Shown here: piece by piece, positions 1-7,133 of the stretch
Layout of the letters: each line of letters opens with the position of its first letter
Numbering within the stretch: position 1 is the stretch's first letter
NCBI GenBank assembly: GCA_004557195.1
Contig: SFER01000088.1
Coordinates: forward strand, 1 to 9,168
DNA: 9,168 nt
Direction: 5' to 3'
Source: Bacteroidales bacterium
Lineage (GTDB): Bacteria > Bacteroidota > Bacteroidia > Bacteroidales > Muribaculaceae
Notes under the pieces: generated by a model
What the model saw: only the letters and a program-made list of their open reading frames with translations
The model's database searches: none
Told to the model about the DNA's origin: nothing
Position numbers and translations under genes: made by a program

Positions 1-1
1 G

Positions 2-202
2 ATGATTCTCGCAATTGCCGCAGCCCAAGGACTCCCATACACCTATAATAATATAGAGAACGCTTGGCGAGAAGTGTCGCACGACGAAATGAAGCTCGAG
101 AGCGCTATCACCCGGGGAATGTTTGCCATCCTCGTCGATAGCCTGCTTCATCCTTTCGACAGGCGTGTGGATATAAATGGAGAATTTTTAAAAAATAAAT
201 AG
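2..202 (+). CDS. C-terminal fragment of an unidentified protein (possibly a FAD-dependent oxidoreductase tail)
   Basis: This is the 3' end of a gene whose start lies outside the window; the frame is open to the left edge, so the ATG at position 2 is probably an internal methionine. The visible 66 residues have no signal peptide or membrane segment. An ITRGMFAILVD stretch followed by HPFDRRVDINGEF resembles the short tail (an SLH-like 'TR..FA.L.D' helix, then 'PF') that I recall at the end of some FAD-dependent oxidoreductases encoded in Bacteroidetes glycan loci. That resemblance is from memory and weak, and no cofactor-binding motif is visible. The TAG stop lies 2 nt before the next ATG, so the gene is almost certainly co-transcribed, and probably translationally coupled, with the DUF4434-like gene. 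That it is the end of a real gene is likely; its identity is uncertain. Confidence 0.6.
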   Translation: MILAIAAAQGLPYTYNNIENAWREVSHDEMKLESAITRGMFAILVDSLLHPFDRRVDINGEFLKNK

Positions 203-204
203 AT

Positions 205-1293
205 ATGTCTGATCGTAGAAAATTTTTGAAAGACCTCGCTCTATTGGGTTCGGCAGCAGTAGCAGCCCCTGCCCTTATGAGTATGAAAGCCGACGACAAG
301 GCTTGTGCTATCGCGGCTCAAGAAGCCGACAACTTTTGGCTCGTGCCTCAAAACCAAGGACTTAAAATCACAGGTACATTCCTCGACGAAATCTCTCACG
401 ACATTCCGCACCAAAACTGGGGCGTGAAAGAGTGGGACCTCGATTTCCAACACATGAAAGCGATTGGAATCGACACCGTGATTATGATTCGCTCGGGTTA
501 TCGCAAGTTTATCACTTTCAACTCGCCATATCTGTTGAAGAAAGGGTGCTATCGCCCATCGCAAGACCTCTTGGAGATGTTCCTCACCCTCGCCGACAAA
601 TACGGCATGAAATTCTACTTCGGCTTGTATGACTCCGGTCGTTATTGGGACACCGGCGACATGTCGTGGGAAGTGGAAGACAACAAATATGTCATCGACG
701 AAGTGTGGAAAAACTATGGCAGCCGCCACAAGAGTTTCCAGGGCTGGTATATCAGCGGCGAGATAAGCCGTGCCACCAAGGGCGCAATCGGCGCATTCCA
801 CACCCTCGGCAAGCAGTGCAAGGATGTGTCGGGCGGGCTCCCTACTTTCATTTCGCCATGGATTGATGGCAAAAAGGCCGTGATGGCAAGCGGAAGCAAC
901 CTCACCAAAGACGATGTGGTGTCGGTGCAGCAGCATGAGCGCGAATGGGACGAGATTTTCGACGGTATCCACGATGTGGTTGATGCCTGCGCATTCCAGG
1001 ATGGTCAAATCGACTACGACGAGCTCGATGCCTTCTTCGAAGTGAACAAGCGCCTCGCCGACAAATACGGCATGAAGTGCTGGACCAACGCCGAGTCATT
1101 CGACCGCGATATGCCCATCCGTTTCTTCCCGATTAAATTCGACAAATTGCGCCTCAAACTCGAAGCCGCCAAGCGTGCCGGCTACGACAAGGCGATTACA
1201 TTTGAATTTAGCCACTTCATGAGCCCGCAATCGGCTTATCTCCAAGCCGGACACCTCTACGACCGCTACAAAGAGTATTTTGGAATTAAATAA
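205..1293 (+). CDS. DUF4434-like predicted TIM-barrel glycosidase, exported (Tat-like signal)
   Basis: A 362-residue protein beginning with DRRKFLK (residues 3-9), then a hydrophobic alanine/leucine segment to about residue 26. This is a twin-arginine-like leader, so the protein is probably exported to the periplasm. The mature part resembles the DUF4434 family, regarded as putative glycoside hydrolases with a TIM barrel. Visible barrel-like strands include GTFLDEI near the start, DTVIMIRSGY, KFYFGLYDSG, GWYISGEIS (E186), KCWTNAES (E297) and AITFEFSHFM (E334). By analogy with clan-A glycosidases, E186 (after strand 4) and E297 (near strand 7) could be the acid/base and nucleophile; this is inference, and no activity can be read from sequence. 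The start at 205 is favoured because it places the RR motif at the N-terminus and lies 2 nt after the previous stop. Next to a sugar porter, an epimerase and SusCD, it most likely trims an imported oligosaccharide. It has no lipobox cysteine. Confidence 0.8.
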   Translation: MSDRRKFLKDLALLGSAAVAAPALMSMKADDKACAIAAQEADNFWLVPQNQGLKITGTFLDEISHDIPHQNWGVKEWDLDFQHMKAIGIDTVIMIRSGYRKFITFNSPYLLKKGCYRPSQDLLEMFLTLADKYGMKFYFGLYDSGRYWDTGDMSWEVEDNKYVIDEVWKNYGSRHKSFQGWYISGEISRATKGAIGAFHTLGKQCKDVSGGLPTFISPWIDGKKAVMASGSNLTKDDVVSVQQHEREWDEIFDGIHDVVDACAFQDGQIDYDELDAFFEVNKRLADKYGMKCWTNAESFDRDMPIRFFPIKFDKLRLKLEAAKRAGYDKAITFEFSHFMSPQSAYLQAGHLYDRYKEYFGIK

Positions 1294-1298
1294 TAATT

Positions 1299-1304
1299 AG
1301 AGAG
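1299..1304 (+). promoter_or_regulatory. Possible weak ribosome binding site of the MFS gene
   Basis: A purine run, AGAGAG, ends 2 nt before the ATG of the MFS transporter. It is the nearest thing to a Shine-Dalgarno sequence at the junctions examined, but it sits closer to the start codon than usual. Bacteroidetes often initiate without a strong Shine-Dalgarno sequence, so it may be incidental. Confidence 0.25.
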
Positions 1305-1306
1305 AT

Positions 1307-2707
1307 ATGAAAAACTTTAATTTTGGATATTTGCTGTTCTTGTCGATAATCGCAGCCATGGGTGGTTTCCTCTTTGGCTACGACGAGGCAGTGATTTCGG
1401 GCACCATCAGCGATGTCTCCGCTCAATTCTCCCTCGACAAGATGGCTGAAGGCTGGTTTGTGGGCAGCGCGCTCGTGGGCGCCATAATCGGTGTGCTCTT
1501 TGCCGGTGCACTCGGCGACAAGGCGGGACGCAAGAACACAATGATTATCTCGGCTGTGCTCTTCTGCGTCTCGATGATTGGATGCGCCCTCTCAGGGTCG
1601 TTCACCGAACTCGTTACCTATCGTATCATTGGTGGCGTGGGCATCGGTGTCGCCTCGATTGTGTGTCCCCTCTACATCTCCGAAATCTCGGTGGCTCAGC
1701 ACCGCGGTTTGCTCGTTTCGCTCTATCAACTCGCCGTTACAATCGGTGTGGTGGGAGCCTACATTATGAACAACTACCTCTTGGTGTATTCGCAAAGCGA
1801 AAGCGGCGCCGAACTTACCGGAATGCTTAACACAGTGTTTGTGAGCGAAGTGTGGCGCGGAATGCTCGGTATGGGCTTCCTCCCGTCGTTTATCTTCCTC
1901 GTGGCTGTGCTGTTCATCCCCGAAAGTCCGCGCTGGCTCATCACTCGTGATAAACTCAGCAGCGCTGAGGCTATTTTCAGCCGCATCTACACCGATCCCG
2001 CTGAAATCCAGCGCCAGATTGCAGCAACTCGCGAGGTGTGCGACACCAAGGAAAGCTCCGAAATCAAGCTGTTGTTCCAGCCCGGCATCTTCACCGCTCT
2101 CATCATCGGTGTTGCCATCGCCATCCTCGGTCAATTCATGGGCGTGAACGCAGTGCTCTACTATGGTCCCGAAATCTTCAAGAGCGCCGGACTCCCCAGC
2201 GACGATGCATTGTTCTACCAGGTGCTCGTGGGGCTTGCCAATATGCTCACCACCGTGCTCGCCATGTTCATCATCGACAAAGTGGGGCGCAAGAGCCTTG
2301 TGTATTACGGCGTTTCGGGAATGATAATCTCGCTGCTCCTCATTGCGTTCTACTTCGTGTGGGGTGCATCGCTCGGATTGTCATCGGTGTTCCTGCTCGT
2401 GTTCTTCATGCTCTACATCATCTGCTGCGCAGGCTCGATTTGCGCCGTTGTTTGGGTTATTCTCAGCGAGATGTATCCCATCAAGGTGCGTGCAATGGCT
2501 ATGAGCGTCGCAGGATTGTCGCTCTGGATTGGAACCTACCTCATCGGACAACTCACCCCTTGGCTTCTTGCCAACATCACTCCTGCCGGAACATTCCTGC
2601 TCTTTGCAGTGATGTGTGTCCCCTACATGCTCATCATGTGGAAACTCGTTCCGGAAACCACAGGCAAGTCGCTTGAGGAAATTGAAAAATATTGGACAAA
2701 AAAATAA
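1307..2707 (+). CDS. Sugar-porter family MFS transporter (XylE-like sugar:H+ symporter)
   Basis: A 466-residue inner-membrane protein with the signatures of the MFS sugar porter family (TC 2.A.1.1) and an expected 12 membrane helices. In order: GGFLFGYDEAVISG with D26, GDKAGRK after helix 2, YRIIGG with R106, PLYISEIS, YQLAVTIG with Q141, PESPRW (205-210), GQFMGVNAVLYY (G275, Q276, N281), DKVGRK in the second half, VVWVILSEMYP with W383, and PETTGKS (449-455). In E. coli XylE the equivalents of D26 and R106 form the proton-coupling pair, and those of Q141, Q276, N281 and W383 line the sugar site, so H+-coupled uptake of a monosaccharide is a sound inference. The first glutamine of the usual QQ pair is glycine here (G275), so specificity may differ from xylose/glucose carriers. 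The gene lies 13 nt after the DUF4434-like gene and 26 nt before the epimerase, suggesting that the epimerase acts on what this protein imports. The exact sugar cannot be called. Confidence 0.95.
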   Translation: MKNFNFGYLLFLSIIAAMGGFLFGYDEAVISGTISDVSAQFSLDKMAEGWFVGSALVGAIIGVLFAGALGDKAGRKNTMIISAVLFCVSMIGCALSGSFTELVTYRIIGGVGIGVASIVCPLYISEISVAQHRGLLVSLYQLAVTIGVVGAYIMNNYLLVYSQSESGAELTGMLNTVFVSEVWRGMLGMGFLPSFIFLVAVLFIPESPRWLITRDKLSSAEAIFSRIYTDPAEIQRQIAATREVCDTKESSEIKLLFQPGIFTALIIGVAIAILGQFMGVNAVLYYGPEIFKSAGLPSDDALFYQVLVGLANMLTTVLAMFIIDKVGRKSLVYYGVSGMIISLLLIAFYFVWGASLGLSSVFLLVFFMLYIICCAGSICAVVWVILSEMYPIKVRAMAMSVAGLSLWIGTYLIGQLTPWLLANITPAGTFLLFAVMCVPYMLIMWKLVPETTGKSLEEIEKYWTKK

Positions 2708-2733
2708 CATACATTTATCATATAAAACTAATT

Positions 2734-3900
2734 ATGGAGGATTTTAAAAAGTTAGCGGAACAGTATAAGGGCGAATTGCTCAATTCTGTTCTTCCGTTCT
2801 GGCTCGAAAAGTCTCAAGATAAAGAGTTTGGTGGCTATTTCACATGCCTCGACCGCAAGGGCGAGGTGTATGACACCGACAAATTTATCTGGCTTCAAGG
2901 CCGTGAAGTGTGGATGTTCTCAATGCTTTACAACAAGGTTGAGAAACGCCAGGAATGGCTCGACGCAGCCATTCAAGGTGGTGAATTTTTGAAGAAATAT
3001 GGCCACGACGGCAACTACAACTGGTATTTCTCGCTCACCCGCGAGGGAAAACCGTTGATTGAGCCTTACAACATCTTCTCTTACACATTTGCCACTATGG
3101 CTTTCGGTCAGTTGAGTATCGCCACCGGCAACAAGGAATATGCCGAAATTGCGAAAAAGACTTTCGACATCGTGCTTTCAAAGGTTGACAATCCCAAAGG
3201 GAAATGGAACAAGGTGCACCCCGGAACTCGTTCGCTCAAGAACTTCGCTCTGCCCATGATTCTCTGCAACCTCGCTCTCGAAATCGAGCCGCTTCTCGAC
3301 CCCGATTTCATGCAGAAAACCATTGATGTGTGCATCCACGAGGTTATGGACGTGTTCTTGCGCCCCGAACTCGGTGGCTTGATTGTTGAAAACGTCGCAG
3401 AAGATGGCTCTCTTGTAGATTGCATGGACGGCCGACACATGAACCCCGGTCACGCAATCGAGGCTATGTGGTTCATTATGGACCTCGGAAAGCGCCTCAA
3501 TCGCCCCGAACTCATCGAAAAGGCTAAAGACACCGCTATCCGCATGGCTGAATATGGCTGGGATAAAGAATACGGCGGCATTTTCTACTTCATGGACCTT
3601 CACGGACACCCAACTCAGGAACTCGAATGGGACCAAAAACTCTGGTGGGTGCACATCGAGACTTTGATTTCGATGATTAAGGGTTATCAACTCACCGGCG
3701 ACGAGCGTTGCCTCGAGTGGTTCAAGAAAGTGCACGACTATGTGTGGACTCACTTCAAAGACCCCGAATATCCCGAATGGTATGGCTACCTCAACCGTCG
3801 CGGCGAGGTGCTCCTCGAAGGCAAGGGCGGCAAGTGGAAAGGCTGTTTCCACGTTCCGAGAGGTTTGTACCAGTGCTGGCAGATTCTTGAGAAATTATAA
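2734..3900 (+). CDS. N-acylglucosamine 2-epimerase (AGE/RnBP) family protein
   Basis: A 388-residue cytosolic protein (no signal peptide or membrane segment) of the (alpha/alpha)6-barrel AGE family, which interconverts C2 epimers such as N-acetylmannosamine and N-acetylglucosamine. Key residues align closely with those I recall from cyanobacterial AGE: R57 in WLQGRE, H240 and E243 in NPGHAIEAMW, E309 in WWVHIE, and H373 in CFHVPRG; H240 and H373 would be the acid/base pair. The segment SLKNFALPMILCNLALE is AGE-like rather than like cellobiose 2-epimerases, which carry extra histidines there. The length is normal for AGE. I chose the ATG at 2734: the in-frame ATG at 2692 would overlap the MFS gene by 16 nt and add a 14-residue leader (DKKITYIYHIKLI after the Met) unlike the family. 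Placement after a sugar porter recalls the nanE/nanT pairing of Bacteroides sialate catabolism, but no lyase is visible. A free-mannose or other hexosamine epimerase remains possible. Confidence 0.92.
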   Translation: MEDFKKLAEQYKGELLNSVLPFWLEKSQDKEFGGYFTCLDRKGEVYDTDKFIWLQGREVWMFSMLYNKVEKRQEWLDAAIQGGEFLKKYGHDGNYNWYFSLTREGKPLIEPYNIFSYTFATMAFGQLSIATGNKEYAEIAKKTFDIVLSKVDNPKGKWNKVHPGTRSLKNFALPMILCNLALEIEPLLDPDFMQKTIDVCIHEVMDVFLRPELGGLIVENVAEDGSLVDCMDGRHMNPGHAIEAMWFIMDLGKRLNRPELIEKAKDTAIRMAEYGWDKEYGGIFYFMDLHGHPTQELEWDQKLWWVHIETLISMIKGYQLTGDERCLEWFKKVHDYVWTHFKDPEYPEWYGYLNRRGEVLLEGKGGKWKGCFHVPRGLYQCWQILEKL

Positions 3901-3903
3901 TTT
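3892..3903. repeat. 12-bp perfect AT palindrome at the end of the epimerase gene
   Basis: AAATTATAATTT is its own reverse complement. It spans the TAA stop of the epimerase gene (3898-3900) and starts the 33-nt A+T-rich gap before susC. It has no loop and no G:C pairs, so it would make a poor transcription terminator. It could be a protein-binding site or just A+T-rich chance. The rest of the gap to 3933 holds no recognisable promoter. Confidence 0.3.
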
Positions 3904-3933
3904 TAATTACTAACTATAAATTTTTTATGTTCT

Positions 3934-6900
3934 ATGGAGTATAACTCAAAATCTAATTCAATGAACGCAATTCGCAGCCTCGTGCTCGCATTGTTGTTTA
4001 TGCTCGCATTCCCTGCCATGGGTTTTGCACAACAGATTTCGGGTACCGTAACCGATGAACAAGGCGAACCATTGATTGGTGTTACCGTATTGGTTGAAAA
4101 GACCAAGACCGGTGTCAGCACCGACATCGATGGCAAATATGTCATCGCTGCCAAGGCGGGACAAGTCCTTTCGTTCTCCTATGTCGGTATGGAACCTCAA
4201 AAAATCAAAGTCGGTGGCAAGAAAGTTATCGACGTGGTGATGAAACAAAATGCCGAAAACCTCGACGAGGTTGTTGTCGTTGGTTATGGCAAGCAGAAGA
4301 AATCATCATTGACAGGCGCTGTCTCGGCTATCAAAGGTGATGAACTCACTGTTGCCCCGACAACTCAGTTGACCCAGATGCTCGCCGGTAAAGTGGCCGG
4401 TATCTCTTCTATCCAGACTTCGGGTGAGCCGGGTGTTGACCAAGCATCGCTCCGCATCCGTGGTTCTGTTAAGGCTGTGGCTTACATAGTTGACGGTGTG
4501 CCTCGTTCTATCGACGAAATCGACCCCAACGATATCGCAAGCCTTTCTGTCTTGAAAGATGCTGCCGCCACTGCCGTGTATGGTCTTAATGCCGCCGGTG
4601 GTGTTATCGTGGTTACTACCAAAAAAGGTAACAAGGGCGCTCCGAAAGTAACTTACGATGGTTCTGTCGGTGCTTCGGTTAATGCCAACTTCCCCGAATT
4701 CATGAACGGTCTCCAGTTTATGAACTACTACAACATGGCTGAGATGATGGACCAACTCGCCAACGGCTCTATTACAAGCCGCGACCAGTATGTGCCCAAA
4801 TACACTCGCCAAATGTTTGAGTTGGTTGCCAACGGCGACCCCACAGATGGCTACGACAACTATGACTACATCGGAAAGGTGTTTGGAACAGGTCTCACTC
4901 ACAAGCACAACATCTCGATGCAGGGTGGTACCGACAACCACAACTACTATGCTTCTATCGGCTACCTCGGTCAGGATGGTAACATCGACAACTTCAACTA
5001 CAACCGCTACTCGATGCGATTCAACCTCGACTCGAAAATCGCCAAATATTGGACTTTGAGCATGGGCGCTTCGGGTTTCGTTAGCGACCGTAAGCAACCC
5101 GGTTACAACTCGGGTGGTGCCGACAACGGTACTTACGAGGCTGGTTACATGTCGATTGCCAAGCAGACAATCTCCATGCACCCCTATCTCGCTCCCACCT
5201 ACAATGGCCACTACACCGGTGTCATCTCCAACAACGGCTCAAGCCCCAACAGCCCTCTCGCCGCTATCTACGAGTCGGGGTACAAGAAAACCAATTCTAT
5301 CGAGGTGCGCACCAACGTGTCGTTACAATTCGATGCTCCTTGGGTGAAAGGTCTTTCTGCCAAGATTTCGGGTGCTTACGACTACAGCAACTCTCGCGAC
5401 AAGAACGTTGATACTCCTTTCTATGTTCAACAATACAACAAGAGCACTGCCGACCCTGCTAACGCATTCACCACAGTGCTTGGCGAAAAAGGTTCTTCTA
5501 TCTTGGTTGGTGAAGGTTCTACCTACTCTCAATTGCTCCTCGGAGACATCCAACTCAATTATGACAACACTTTCAATGGTGTGCACAATGTTTCACTCCT
5601 CGCTTTGATGGAGGCTCGCGAATATAAAGGCAACGGTCACTCGGCTTATGCCAAAGACCTTAACTTCGCCGAACTTCCCGAACTCGGTTTCGGAACAATG
5701 AGCGATATCGGTGGCTGGAGCAACTACTCTCGCCAGATGGGTTATGTATTCCGTGCAAGTTACAACTACGACAGCAAGTACTATGCCGAATTCAGCGGTC
5801 GTTACGACGGTTCTTACAAGTTCTCTGGTAACACCTCGGGCAAGCGCTGGGCGTTCTTCCCATCAGGTTCTATCGCATGGCGTATCTCTAAGGAAAGTTT
5901 CATGGAATCGACCAACAGCTGGCTCACCGACTTGAAGGTGCGCGCTTCTATGGGTCTCACCGGTGACGACTCAGGTTCGGCTGCCTATGCTTTCTTGAGC
6001 ACTTATGCTTTCGGTAACAAACTCTACCTCAACGGCACTACCGTTAACTCGGCTTACCTCAATTACATCGCCAACCCCAACCTCACATGGGAAAAGACAC
6101 GCAGCTGGAACGTCGGCTTCGACGCCACTTTGTGGAACGGTCTCTTGGGTGTTGAATTCGATGCATTCTACAACTACACCTACGACATCCTTCAATCTCT
6201 CGGTAGCGACTATCCTCCGTCGATGGGTGGATACTACACTACCTACGGCAACATCGGTGCAACCGATGCCAAAGGTATCGACGTTTTGGTTACTCACCAC
6301 AACAAGTTCAATGTCGCAGGCAAACCGTTTAACTACTCTGTTTCTGCCAACGTATCATGGGCAAAGAACCGCTGGATTAAATATCCCGATGCCGCCAATG
6401 TTCCCGAATGGCAGAAAGTTACCGGCACAAGCCTCAACGCAACCTATGGTTGGGTAGCCGATGGCCTTTATCGCTCGGAAGAGGAAATCGACAACTCCGC
6501 TTGGTTTGGCACTCGTCCTAATGTCGGCGATATCAAATATGTCGATCTCAATGGTGATGGTAAAATCGACTATGATGACCGCGGCCGCATCGGTAGAGGT
6601 CTCCGTCCCGAAATCACCTACGGTTTCACTCTCGCTGCCGACTGGAACGGTATCGACATCAACGCTCAATTCACCGGCGGTGCCAAGTTTGACGTTTCTA
6701 TGACCGGTACCTACTACAACGGTTATGACGACAACACCATCTGGACACAGACTTTCAAAGAAGGTGGTAACTCTCCTCTCTACCTTATCACAAACGCATG
6801 GAATCTCGACAACACCGACGGAACAATGCCTCGTCTCACCACCGGTAACACCGGACACGGCGGCGACAACGGTCTTGCTTCTACTTTCTGGTTCCGCAAG

Positions 6901-7122
6901 GGCGACTACATTCGTCTCAAATCGCTCCAGATTGGTTACACTTTCCCAAAGAAATGGATGAGTGTTGCCGGTATCGAAAAACTCCGCGTTTACTTCCAAG
7001 GCTCTAACTTGTTTACTATCGACGACCTTCCTAAGGGCTTCGACCCCGAATCTCCCGAGGTTAACAACGGATATTACCCACAACAACGCACTTTGATGGG
7101 TGGTTTAACTCTAACTTTCTAA
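3934..7122 (+). CDS. SusC/RagA-family TonB-dependent outer-membrane transporter
   Basis: A 1062-residue outer-membrane porin that imports oligosaccharides using TonB energy together with its SusD lid. From the N-terminus: a signal peptide ending near GFAQQ (about residue 32); a carboxypeptidase-D-regulatory-like beta-sandwich from ISGTVTDEQGEPLIGVTV to about residue 108; a TonB-box-like DEVVVVGYG (111-119); a plug domain to about 235 with LRIRG (173-177), YIVDGVP (184-190), SVLKDAA and GGVIVVTTKKG; then a long beta-barrel ending in aromatic phenylalanine. DLNGDGKIDYDDRGRIGR near residues 871-888 is the Asp-rich loop commonly seen in SusC proteins. Length is typical. The chosen start gives a 15-residue n-region; the in-frame ATG at 3961 (MNAIRSLVLALLF) would give a more compact signal peptide and is a real alternative. 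Plug details differ from the common pattern (see findings). The susD gene follows after 11 nt. The substrate cannot be read from the sequence. Confidence 0.97.
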   Translation: MEYNSKSNSMNAIRSLVLALLFMLAFPAMGFAQQISGTVTDEQGEPLIGVTVLVEKTKTGVSTDIDGKYVIAAKAGQVLSFSYVGMEPQKIKVGGKKVIDVVMKQNAENLDEVVVVGYGKQKKSSLTGAVSAIKGDELTVAPTTQLTQMLAGKVAGISSIQTSGEPGVDQASLRIRGSVKAVAYIVDGVPRSIDEIDPNDIASLSVLKDAAATAVYGLNAAGGVIVVTTKKGNKGAPKVTYDGSVGASVNANFPEFMNGLQFMNYYNMAEMMDQLANGSITSRDQYVPKYTRQMFELVANGDPTDGYDNYDYIGKVFGTGLTHKHNISMQGGTDNHNYYASIGYLGQDGNIDNFNYNRYSMRFNLDSKIAKYWTLSMGASGFVSDRKQPGYNSGGADNGTYEAGYMSIAKQTISMHPYLAPTYNGHYTGVISNNGSSPNSPLAAIYESGYKKTNSIEVRTNVSLQFDAPWVKGLSAKISGAYDYSNSRDKNVDTPFYVQQYNKSTADPANAFTTVLGEKGSSILVGEGSTYSQLLLGDIQLNYDNTFNGVHNVSLLALMEAREYKGNGHSAYAKDLNFAELPELGFGTMSDIGGWSNYSRQMGYVFRASYNYDSKYYAEFSGRYDGSYKFSGNTSGKRWAFFPSGSIAWRISKESFMESTNSWLTDLKVRASMGLTGDDSGSAAYAFLSTYAFGNKLYLNGTTVNSAYLNYIANPNLTWEKTRSWNVGFDATLWNGLLGVEFDAFYNYTYDILQSLGSDYPPSMGGYYTTYGNIGATDAKGIDVLVTHHNKFNVAGKPFNYSVSANVSWAKNRWIKYPDAANVPEWQKVTGTSLNATYGWVADGLYRSEEEIDNSAWFGTRPNVGDIKYVDLNGDGKIDYDDRGRIGRGLRPEITYGFTLAADWNGIDINAQFTGGAKFDVSMTGTYYNGYDDNTIWTQTFKEGGNSPLYLITNAWNLDNTDGTMPRLTTGNTGHGGDNGLASTFWFRKGDYIRLKSLQIGYTFPKKWMSVAGIEKLRVYFQGSNLFTIDDLPKGFDPESPEVNNGYYPQQRTLMGGLTLTF

Positions 7123-7133
7123 TTGTATAATCA

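Noticed and set aside
241..1008. 255-aa minus-strand open frame over the DUF4434-like gene
   Set aside because: Same-register antisense shadow of a well-supported + strand gene, with low-complexity Val/His/Glu composition and no recognisable motif.
2038..2676. 212-aa + strand frame inside the MFS gene
   Set aside because: Rich in Arg, His and Cys, as an out-of-frame reading gives; the MFS frame carries all family motifs through this stretch.
2692..2733. Earlier start for the epimerase (ATG at 2692)
   Set aside because: It would overlap the MFS gene and add 14 non-family residues; the ATG at 2734 gives a normal AGE length and residue numbering.
2734..3900. Calling the epimerase nanE and the cluster a sialic-acid operon
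   Set aside because: Only the AGE and MFS pairing supports it; no sialate lyase, sialidase or kinase is in the window, so the symbol would overstate the evidence.
3892..3903. Palindrome as a rho-independent terminator
   Set aside because: It has no G:C pairs and no loop, and it lies within a tightly spaced same-strand gene string.
3864..3905. Bacteroidetes-type promoter before susC (TTTG at 3864-3867 with TAATTTTA at 3898-3905)
   Set aside because: The last base of the -7 element does not match TAnnTTTG, and the spacing of about 30 nt is much longer than the usual 19-21 nt.
4306..7086. Minus-strand open frames of 301 aa (4306-5211) and 243 aa (6355-7086) over susC
   Set aside because: Both are codon-aligned shadows inside a continuous SusC reading frame, with compositions expected from reverse-complemented codons.
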